From Akkermansiaceae bacterium UBA2367 (GTDB lineage Bacteria; Verrucomicrobiota; Verrucomicrobiia; Verrucomicrobiales; DEV007): 35,968 bases of DNA. The stretch covers positions 1 to 35,968 of the forward strand of contig DDTJ01000064.1 of the NCBI GenBank assembly GCA_002344525.1. The letters run 5' to 3'. The number at the start of each line of letters is the position of its first letter. Position 1 is the stretch's first letter. This document shows positions 1-6,354 of the stretch, piece by piece. The notes beneath the pieces are model-generated. The model was not told the origin of the DNA, did no database searches, and saw only the letters and a program-made list of their open reading frames with translations. Made by a program: the position numbers and the translations under genes.

Positions 1-22
1 CTGCGGATCTGAAAGAGAGCCA
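1..22. repeat. Terminal inverted match, left copy
   Basis: The first 22 bases, beginning ctgcggatctgaaagagagc, occur again in inverted orientation at 35946-35967. The match is exact over 22 bases and then diverges (a against t). On this side the sequence reads through in frame into the PIN-domain fragment. It may be a real repeat or the short shared k-mer at which an assembler stopped; the sequence alone cannot decide. Confidence 0.8.
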
Positions 23-419
23 ATATTGTCTGGAGAACCAGTTTCCGATATTCGTCTCCACGATCGCCTTGGCGGAGTATGCGGTGCGCGACCGTATCGA
101 AAATCTGCCGATGCGCTATTTCCGCGTGCTCCCCTTCAACATCGACCATGCCCAAGTGGCGGGCGAATTCGCCGCGGTCGCATTTCACCGAAGACAGCAA
201 ATGCCTCAGGCGATCACGCAGCGGACCATCATCCCGAACGACACGAAAATGTTCGCCCAAGCCGACGTGATGCCGTCGGTCACGCATTACCTCACGGCGG
301 ACGAGCAATGCGCAGCCCTGTTCCGCACGATCTCGACCCAAGCTCAGCCCCGGTTCCAGTTGCTCTCGTTGAGAACGTCCCCCCGCAGCGCTTTCGGCGA
401 ACTGGATTTCGGCGATTGA
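3..419 (+). CDS. PIN-domain protein, 5'-truncated
   Basis: The reading frame is open from base 3 and ends at 419, giving about 138 residues with no visible true start, so the N-terminus is lost at the window edge. The segment STIALAEYAV carries the glutamate that follows a hydrophobic strand in PIN nucleases. The later NDTKMFAQADV and THYLTADEQ segments match the end of the PIN fold, where an acidic residue precedes a helix and a strand ends in (T)xD. PIN proteins are Mg-dependent ribonucleases, commonly VapC-type toxins. No antitoxin is visible because the upstream side is missing. A TTG at 69 could be called as a start but would cut the fold. The last ~30 residues look unlike a normal PIN tail and may be extended by frameshift. 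Family assignment is moderately sure; a toxin role is inference. Confidence 0.55.
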   Translation, partial: ADLKESQYCLENQFPIFVSTIALAEYAVRDRIENLPMRYFRVLPFNIDHAQVAGEFAAVAFHRRQQMPQAITQRTIIPNDTKMFAQADVMPSVTHYLTADEQCAALFRTISTQAQPRFQLLSLRTSPRSAFGELDFGD

Positions 420-492
420 AATGGTGCCGGGTCCGTAGCCACCGTATCATCCCGGTGGAAACCCTCGCCAGCACGGCTACTCTACCGGGGCC

Positions 493-1353
493 ATGAAGGT
501 GGTGTTGAAGGGGCTGTTGATCTTGATTGCGATTCCGGTCGTGGTGGTGGCCGGTGCCTTTGTCTATGGAATTGTCGCCGGGTTGAGGAACCCAGAGGCA
601 TTCCAAAGTAGCGGGGAGGAGGCGGGCGACCGGACGGAGGCGGTGGCACAGGTGCTTGAAGAATCCGCCGCTCACGATTCCGGCCTCGCGCCATCGACTG
701 CCCCTGCCGCTCCCGAGTTGCAACCCGGACAGCCGGAGCCGCTGCCAGCGGACCCCGCTGCGTTCATGGAGTGGTTGGAGTCGCAGGGGATTGTCGTGAC
801 GAAGGATGGCCGCCTGCTGGCCCATCCGGAACAGATGGCGCGAGTCGATTTCGAACTGGCGCTGAGGGCCTACCAATTCCTGAAGCCGGCGGGCAAGAGC
901 CGCCGGGAGGAGCGTCTGCTGTGGTTTGCGCTGTGCGCACACCTGCCCGCCGAGGAACGCCGCGCTTTTCTGGAGGAGACGGACGCCATCTTACCGAAAA
1001 GCCTTCTGGAACGCTCCCGTTCCTACACGGGGGACTATGCGTTCTTGCTGAACTACATGGGCAGCGCGTTCGAAGCGCCCTATCGCGAGGCCATCCACCT
1101 TTATTGCGAGGTGATGAGCGAGCAGGATCTGCTGGACTCTTTGCGGCAGTTCCGGGCCTACGAAATCGCTGGGCGGATGGATTCGGATGGCGGATGGACC
1201 GAGCGGGTGGACGAAACGATGGGCAAGTTCGACCCGGAGACGCTGATGCTATTCTCCGACAAGATCAGCGGCTCCTACCTCAACTACAACAAGCGGACCG
1301 TGAAGATGGCGCTGAAGAAACTGGCCGAGAGGAAGCGGGTCGACGGCAGGTAG
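493..1353 (+). CDS. Hypothetical N-terminally anchored membrane protein
   Basis: I do not recognise this 286-residue protein. It starts at ATG 493 with a Lys-flanked hydrophobic segment (about residues 5-28, LLILIAIPVVVVAGAFVYG), which should be a single transmembrane anchor or uncleaved signal. A low-complexity Glu/Pro/Ala-rich linker follows (about 35-90), then a mostly helical soluble domain rich in charged residues, Trp and Tyr (about 95-280). The C-terminus is basic (KKLAERKRVDGR). No catalytic motif stands out. Codon use is GC-rich like the neighbours, so it looks like a real gene. It stands alone: a truncated PIN gene lies 73 bases upstream and a repeat-rich spacer downstream. A short GC hairpin (GCCCC-gga-GGGGC, 1378-1390) 24 bases after the stop may help end transcription. 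Confidence 0.6.
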   Translation: MKVVLKGLLILIAIPVVVVAGAFVYGIVAGLRNPEAFQSSGEEAGDRTEAVAQVLEESAAHDSGLAPSTAPAAPELQPGQPEPLPADPAAFMEWLESQGIVVTKDGRLLAHPEQMARVDFELALRAYQFLKPAGKSRREERLLWFALCAHLPAEERRAFLEETDAILPKSLLERSRSYTGDYAFLLNYMGSAFEAPYREAIHLYCEVMSEQDLLDSLRQFRAYEIAGRMDSDGGWTERVDETMGKFDPETLMLFSDKISGSYLNYNKRTVKMALKKLAERKRVDGR

Positions 1354-1416
1354 TCGGGCGTGAAGCGCGGTAGGGACGCCCCGGAGGGGCATCGGCGACG
1401 GGTGTCTGGAAAAATC

Positions 1417-1608
1417 TGAAATCCGCCCGCCTGCCGGACGGGCAGGAAGCTCGAAGTCCGAACTTGGGCCTTCGGCGACCGCTGATCTTCGCTGATTCCC
1501 GCTGATCCTTTTCTTGGGCTTGGAAAAATCAGCGAAGATCAGCGCCAATCAGCGGTCCCGCGAAGCGATTCCGAACTTCCTGCCCGTCCGGCAGGCGGGA
1601 GGATTTCA
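1417..1608. repeat. Nested palindromic element (family A repeats inside 36-bp arms)
   Basis: The outer arms, about 1417-1453 and 1573-1608, are inverted copies with about two mismatches. Each contains the self-complementary core CCTGCCGGACGGGCAGG. Inside lie two inverted clusters of period-10 units of the form ATCAGCGNNN: three units on the minus strand at 1479-1508 and three on the plus strand at 1528-1557, each ending in ATCAGCGGTC. The whole can fold as a long imperfect cruciform. No coding capacity is seen. Confidence 0.85.
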
Positions 1609-1709
1609 AGCTCCCCAAAGTTGACAAACGCCTGAATCGGGAGTCGGCTCTGCTCGTTGCGGGGATCGCTGAACACCACGAACGGACGCCCACCTTTCTC
1701 AATCTTCAG
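1602..1709 (-). pseudogene. Possible relict coding fragment
   Basis: Read on the minus strand, this stretch translates to about 36 residues that look like real protein (for example GRPFVVFSDPRNEQSRLP then IQAFVNFGELEI). It has no start codon; a stop lies in frame just upstream inside the family-A triplet, and the frame ends in the palindromic element. It could be the remains of a gene broken up by repeats, or chance in GC-rich DNA. I do not recognise a family. Confidence 0.2.
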
Positions 1710-1734
1710 CGTGGATCAGCGCCGATCAGCGGTC
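1705..1734 (+). repeat. Third cluster of family A period-10 repeats
   Basis: There are three consecutive 10-base units: ttcagcgtgg, then two of the ATCAGCGNNN form, the last being atcagcggtc. The terminal unit is identical to that of the clusters at 1479-1557. It lies 17 bases before the adaptor-gene ATG, so it falls in the leader or promoter of the efflux operon. Confidence 0.8.
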
Positions 1735-1751
1735 CCTCCTTCCCTTCTCGG

Positions 1752-2900
1752 ATGAAACGGTCCTTCCGCCTCGCCATCGCCGGAGCGATCCTGCTCGCCG
1801 GCTTCGCGATGTTTGCCATTCTCGCAGGGTTGCGGAGCACGCCTCTGCCCTCGAATCCGCCGAAGCCCTTTCAGGAGGTCGAGACGATCACTGCGCGGAA
1901 AGGCGACCTCGCCGTGACCATCGCGGCGCAGGGTGTGGTCGAACCGGTCACGGTGACGCGGGCCGCGGCGGAGGTCGATGGCCTCGTCGTCGCGGTCTCG
2001 CCGCAACTGGAGGCGGGCGGCGTTTTCCAGAAAGGCGACGTCCTCCTCGAAATCGACCCTTCGGACTACGAGGCCGCCATCGCCCAAGCCAAGTCCACCC
2101 TGTCCGACGCGAAGCTGGCCCTCGCCGAGGAGGAGATGCGCGCCCGCCAAGCCGAACGCGACTGGAACCGCCTCGCCACCCCCGGCCAGACGCCGAGCGA
2201 TCTCGTGCGCCGCCTGCCCCAACTGGAGGCCGCCAAGGCCCGTGTCGAGGCCGCCACTGCCGCCTTGGCGCGGGCGGAGAAGGAGCTCGAACGCACCAAG
2301 CTTCGCGCCCCCTACGAGGGCCGCGTCCGCGCGAAGCTCGCCGACCTCGGCAGCCGCGTCGGACGGGGCGAGCCGCTCGCCGAATTCTACGCGACTGACC
2401 GCTTCGAGGTGCGCCTCCCCGTGCCCCGGCAGGACGCCGCCTTCCTCGAAATCGACGGGCGGGAAATCGAGCTGCGCGAACCCGGCGGACGCGGACGCAC
2501 CTGGCGGGCCACGCTCCACCGCACCGAGGGCGAGATCCGCCGCGACGACCGCACCATCGTCGTCGTCGCCCGCCTTGACGGGGCCTCCCCCGACGCGCCG
2601 CTGCCGGGGCAGTTCGTCGAGACCGGACTGCCCGGACGTATCGTCCCCGGCATCGTGCGGGTGCCGCGCCGCGCCTTCGCCACGAGCGACCGCGTCATGG
2701 TCGTGGGCGACGGCCACACCGTGACGACCCGGCCCGTCGAGATCCTGCGCACCGAGCGCGACGAAGTCCTCGTCTCCTCCGGGATCGAGGACGGCGAGCA
2801 GCTCTGCGTCACCGCCCTCGCCGCCGTGATCGAGGGCATGGAGGTGAAAGTCGTCTCCCGCGACGGCGTCCCCGTCGCCGCCCCGCCCGACGCACCATGA
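1752..2900 (+). CDS. RND efflux periplasmic adaptor (HlyD/AcrA-type membrane fusion protein)
   Basis: This 382-residue protein should link an inner-membrane RND pump to an outer-membrane channel in the periplasm. It starts at ATG 1752 with a basic N-terminus and one hydrophobic helix (about residues 7-27) that anchors or exports it. The order is typical of the family: a first half-lipoyl segment with GxVxP-like VVEPVTVTRAAA, the second part VFQKGDVLLEIDPSDY, an alpha-helical hairpin rich in Ala, Glu and Arg (about 97-190), the return strand LRAPYEGRV, then beta-barrel and membrane-proximal domains. Length is normal. The last bases overlap the permease gene (ATGA at 2897-2900), so the two are translationally coupled. 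A family-A repeat cluster lies directly upstream. Substrate is unknown. Confidence 0.92.
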   Translation: MKRSFRLAIAGAILLAGFAMFAILAGLRSTPLPSNPPKPFQEVETITARKGDLAVTIAAQGVVEPVTVTRAAAEVDGLVVAVSPQLEAGGVFQKGDVLLEIDPSDYEAAIAQAKSTLSDAKLALAEEEMRARQAERDWNRLATPGQTPSDLVRRLPQLEAAKARVEAATAALARAEKELERTKLRAPYEGRVRAKLADLGSRVGRGEPLAEFYATDRFEVRLPVPRQDAAFLEIDGREIELREPGGRGRTWRATLHRTEGEIRRDDRTIVVVARLDGASPDAPLPGQFVETGLPGRIVPGIVRVPRRAFATSDRVMVVGDGHTVTTRPVEILRTERDEVLVSSGIEDGEQLCVTALAAVIEGMEVKVVSRDGVPVAAPPDAP

Positions 2901-5900
2901 AAAGCCTCATCTTCTTCTGGGCGCGGAACCGGGTCGCCGCGAACTTCCTCATGGTCGCCCTCATCGTGGGCGGCCTCTTCACATGGATGCGGTTGCGGAA
3001 GGAGATCTTCCCCGACATCGCCTCGAACTTCATCACCGTCCAGACGGCCTATCCGAACGCCACGCCGGAGGAGGTCGAGAAGGGCGTCTGCGTGCCCGTC
3101 GAGGAGGCGATCCAGGATCTCGACGGCATCGCGCGGCTCGCCTCCTACAGCGTCGAGGGGATGGGCATCGTGAGCGTCGAGGTCGCGGCGGGCAAGGACG
3201 TGCGCAAGGTGCTGAACGACATCAAAAGCCGCGTCGATGCGATCCAGAACTTCGCCGAGAGCGTGGAGAAACCCATCATCGCCGACGTTCTCCTCCGGAA
3301 CCAGGTGATGAGCCTCGCCATCACCGCCGACACGGACGAGCGCACCCTGCGCGCCCTCGCCGACGCGGTGCGCGACGACCTCCTCGCCTTCACCGGCAAG
3401 ACCCCGGAGACGGCCTTCGAAAAGCTGCGCCGCGACCTCGCCAACCTCCTCCTCGGCGAAGCCCGCATCACCCAGATCACCCTCGCCGGGGTGCGCGACC
3501 ACGAGATCTCCATCGAGGTCTCGGAGAACACCCTGAAGGAGTTCGGACTCACCTTCAGCCAAGTCGCCGACGCGGTGCGGGCCACCTCCATCGACCTGCC
3601 CGGAGGCTCGGTGCGGACCGGGGCGGGCGAGATCCTCATCCGCGCGCAGAACCGCCGCTACGGGGCCGCGGAGATCGGCGACATCACCGTGGTGACGCGT
3701 CCCGACGGCGGCGTCGTGAAGGTCTCCGACCTCGCCACCGTCATCGACGGCTTCAAGGAGGAGGACCTCCACTCGCGCTACGACGGCCACCCCGCCATCG
3801 TCCTGAACATCTTCCGCACCGGCGGCGAGGACACCCTGCGCCTCGCCAAGCTGGTGCGGGAGTTCGTCGCGGAGAAGCACGCCCACGTCCCCAAGGGCGT
3901 CGATATGGAGATCTGGAACGACGAATCCGTCCTCCTCGAAGGCCGCATCAAGCTCCTCCTCGGCGACGGACTCCAGGGCTTCCTCCTCGTCTATCTCGCC
4001 CTCGCCCTCTTCCTGCGTCCGGCGCTCGCCTTCCACGTCGCCCTCGGCATCCCCATCGCCTTCGGCGGGGCCATTCTCGCGCTGCCCTACGGCGACATCT
4101 CGATCAACATGATTTCGCTGTTCGCCTTCATCCTCGTGCTCGGCATCGTCACCGACGACGCCATCGTCGTGGGCGAGCGGATCAACGAACGGATCGAACG
4201 CGGCGAGCCCGCCCACCTCGCCGCGCCGCGCGGCACTTGGGAGGTGATGAGCGTGGCCGCCTTCGGCGTCTTCACCACGATGATCGCCTTCACGCCCATG
4301 CTCGCGGTGCAGGGCGTGAGCGGGAACATCTGGCGGCAGATCCCTTGGATCGTCATTCCCGTGCTCGTCGTCTCCCTCATCGAGACGAACCTCATCCTCC
4401 CCGCCCACCTCACCCACCTGAAGCCGGTCGATCCGAACCACCCGAACCGCTTCCTCCGGCTCCAGCAGCGCATCGCGGGCACGCTGGACCGCTTCATCAA
4501 GAACTTCTACGGCCCCCTCCTCGACCGGCTCATCGTCTGGCGGCACGCCACCGTCGCGGCCTTCGCCGCCGTCCTGCTGATCACCCTCGGCCTCCTCGCG
4601 AGCGGGCGGCTCGTGAAGTTCGAGTTCTTCCCCCGCGTCGAGGCCGAGCTCATCAGCGCCAAGCTCACTTTGCCCAACGGCGTCCCCGTCGAGACGACCG
4701 AGGTCGCGGTGAAGAAAATCGAGGAGGCCGCCCTCGCGATCCAGCGCGAGGTGCAGGACGAGCAGGGCCGCCCCATCATCAAGCACCTCCTCGCCAGCGT
4801 CGGCTCGCAGCCCTACACTCCGGGGCTTTCCTTCGAGTCGAGCCGGGGGGTGAACCTCGGCGAAGTCACCGTCGAGCTGCAGGGAGCCGACTCGCGCAAC
4901 CGGCCCGATCTCCTCGCCGACTCCATCATCGCCGACTGGCGTCGTCGCGTCGGACCCATTCCCGGCGCCGTCGAGCTTTCCTTCATGCTCCAGACCGCCG
5001 CCGGAGGCAACGCCATCGACCTCGAACTGACCGGACCCGACATCGGGGAACTCGCCGCCGCCGCGAACTTCGTGAAAGCCGAGCTGGCGAAGAACGAGGG
5101 CGTCATCGACATCGCCGACAGCAACCTCGACGGCAAGCGCGAGGCCAAGCTCGCCATCACCCCGCTCGGCGAATCTCTCGGCCTGCGCCTCGAGACCGTC
5201 GCCCGCCAGGTGCGGCAGGCCTTCTACGGCGAGGAGGTGCAGCGCCTCCAGCGCGGGCGCGACGAGGTGCGCGTCTATGTGCGCTACCCGCGCGAGGAGC
5301 GCCGCAGCCTGCAGAACCTCGCCGACATGCGCCTGCGCGACGCGCGCGGGGCGGAGATCCCCTTCAGCGAAGTCGTCGACGCCGAGGAGGGCCGCGGCTA
5401 CGCCACGATCCGCCGGGCGAACCGCTTCCGCTCCATCAACGTCACCGCCGACATCGACCGGGCCAACCCCGAGGCCAACGCCAACGAAGTCGTCGAATGG
5501 ATGAAGACGGACATCTTCCCCCGCATGACCCGCGACCACCCGAGCGTGATGTGGGATTTCCAAGGCGAGCAGAAGGACCAGCGCGAGAGCGTCTCCGATC
5601 TGTTGAAGGGCTTCGTCCTCGCCATGGCCGGCATCTACATGGTCCTCGCCCTGCCCCTGCGCAGCTACACCCAGCCCATCATCGTCATGTCGGTGATCCC
5701 CTTCGGCATGATCGGCGCGGTCGCCGGGCACATCCTGTTCGGGATGAACTTCAGCGTCATGAGCATGATCGGCGTCATCGCCCTCGCCGGCGTCGTCATC
5801 AACGAGAGCCTCGTTCTCGTCGAGTTCATGAACCGCTACCGCCGCGAAGGCCACAGCGTGGCCGAGGCCGTGGTCAAGGGCGGGCGGGAACGCTTCACGC

Positions 5901-6160
5901 CGATTTTCCTCACCTCGATCACCAGCTTCATCGGGCTGCTGCCGATCATCACCGAGACGAGCATTCAGGCGAAGTTCCTCATTCCGATGGCGGTGAGTTT
6001 GGCTTTTGGGGGCTTGGTCAATTTGTTCAACACGCTTCTATTGGTGCCCTGCGTCTATGCGCTGTTCGACGATGTGCGCCGGACGGTTTATACGAAGGAG
6101 GCGGTGAAGCGGCAGGACGAGGAGTTCGCCGAAGCGGAGAATGAGCATGCGATCGGGTGA
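2897..6160 (+). CDS. RND family efflux permease (AcrB/HAE1-like)
   Basis: This is an inner-membrane proton-driven transporter of 1087 residues, the usual length. The N-terminus is typical (KSLIFFWARNRVAANFLMVAL, first membrane helix), followed by a large periplasmic loop, a block of helices around residues 355-500, a second periplasmic loop and a C-terminal helix block. The paired acidic residues of the proton relay are present in helix 4 (GIVTDDAIVVGER, D420 and D421), and the matching second-half helix reads GVVINESLVLVEFMNRYRREG. The ATG overlaps the adaptor stop by four bases. No TolC-like outer-membrane gene lies in the window, so the channel must be encoded elsewhere. The closest resemblance is to the broad acriflavin/multidrug branch rather than heavy-metal CusA, but substrate cannot be read. 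Confidence 0.95.
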   Translation: MKSLIFFWARNRVAANFLMVALIVGGLFTWMRLRKEIFPDIASNFITVQTAYPNATPEEVEKGVCVPVEEAIQDLDGIARLASYSVEGMGIVSVEVAAGKDVRKVLNDIKSRVDAIQNFAESVEKPIIADVLLRNQVMSLAITADTDERTLRALADAVRDDLLAFTGKTPETAFEKLRRDLANLLLGEARITQITLAGVRDHEISIEVSENTLKEFGLTFSQVADAVRATSIDLPGGSVRTGAGEILIRAQNRRYGAAEIGDITVVTRPDGGVVKVSDLATVIDGFKEEDLHSRYDGHPAIVLNIFRTGGEDTLRLAKLVREFVAEKHAHVPKGVDMEIWNDESVLLEGRIKLLLGDGLQGFLLVYLALALFLRPALAFHVALGIPIAFGGAILALPYGDISINMISLFAFILVLGIVTDDAIVVGERINERIERGEPAHLAAPRGTWEVMSVAAFGVFTTMIAFTPMLAVQGVSGNIWRQIPWIVIPVLVVSLIETNLILPAHLTHLKPVDPNHPNRFLRLQQRIAGTLDRFIKNFYGPLLDRLIVWRHATVAAFAAVLLITLGLLASGRLVKFEFFPRVEAELISAKLTLPNGVPVETTEVAVKKIEEAALAIQREVQDEQGRPIIKHLLASVGSQPYTPGLSFESSRGVNLGEVTVELQGADSRNRPDLLADSIIADWRRRVGPIPGAVELSFMLQTAAGGNAIDLELTGPDIGELAAAANFVKAELAKNEGVIDIADSNLDGKREAKLAITPLGESLGLRLETVARQVRQAFYGEEVQRLQRGRDEVRVYVRYPREERRSLQNLADMRLRDARGAEIPFSEVVDAEEGRGYATIRRANRFRSINVTADIDRANPEANANEVVEWMKTDIFPRMTRDHPSVMWDFQGEQKDQRESVSDLLKGFVLAMAGIYMVLALPLRSYTQPIIVMSVIPFGMIGAVAGHILFGMNFSVMSMIGVIALAGVVINESLVLVEFMNRYRREGHSVAEAVVKGGRERFTPIFLTSITSFIGLLPIITETSIQAKFLIPMAVSLAFGGLVNLFNTLLLVPCVYALFDDVRRTVYTKEAVKRQDEEFAEAENEHAIG

Positions 6161-6171
6161 GGGGCATGTAG

Positions 6172-6191
6172 CGGAACGCGCGAGCGTTCCG
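6172..6191. terminator. Perfect hairpin after the efflux operon (terminator- or REP-like)
   Basis: CGGAACGC-gcga-GCGTTCCG gives an 8-bp perfect stem with a 4-base loop, 11 bases after the permease stop. There is no T-run, so it is either a factor-dependent end or a REP-type palindrome. Confidence 0.45.
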
Positions 6192-6232
6192 ATCCCTTCG
6201 ACCCCGAACCACGCTCGGAGTGCCTTCCAACG

Positions 6233-6313
6233 CTATGCGTCCGAAGTTCGCATATAGTTGATAGCGACGAGTATGCAGTGACTGCGCAAGAAGCGGTTCA
6301 ACTCCTCCACCGC
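6233..6313 (-). pseudogene. Remnant resembling a DGR-associated HRDC-type accessory protein
   Basis: Read on the minus strand, 26 codons end in a stop at 6233. The sequence VEELNRFLRSHCIL closely resembles the N-terminal segment I remember from HRDC-domain proteins encoded beside diversity-generating retroelement reverse transcriptases (ELNxFLRSHRxL, normally followed by an FWxFCVEYL-like strand and the HRDC domain). Here that continuation is missing: after a few residues the frame stops, and nothing else of the family follows. The fragment lies 41 bases past the stop of the caspase-FGE gene, where DGR accessory genes usually lie. The similarity is from memory and could not be searched; the stretch is short, so confidence is moderate. 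Confidence 0.45.
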
Positions 6314-6354
6314 CCGCGGGGCGCTCCCTCCTCGCTCGCCTTCGGCTCGGGAGC

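Larger units (their letters stand above)
1354..1751. other. Repeat-rich intergenic spacer
   Basis: This 398-base gap holds no complete gene. It contains a small hairpin at 1378-1390, a nested palindromic element at 1417-1608, a further triplet of period-10 repeats at 1705-1734 just before the adaptor-gene start, and between them a short minus-strand stretch with coding-like sequence (1602-1709). Confidence 0.8.

Noticed and set aside
2387..5854. Very long open frame (1155 codons) on the minus strand opposite the RND pump genes
   Set aside because: It is the mirror of GC-rich codon use in the real genes: it is dominated by Asp, Glu, Gly, His and Val in no known pattern and lacks domains, while the plus strand encodes a complete adaptor and permease.
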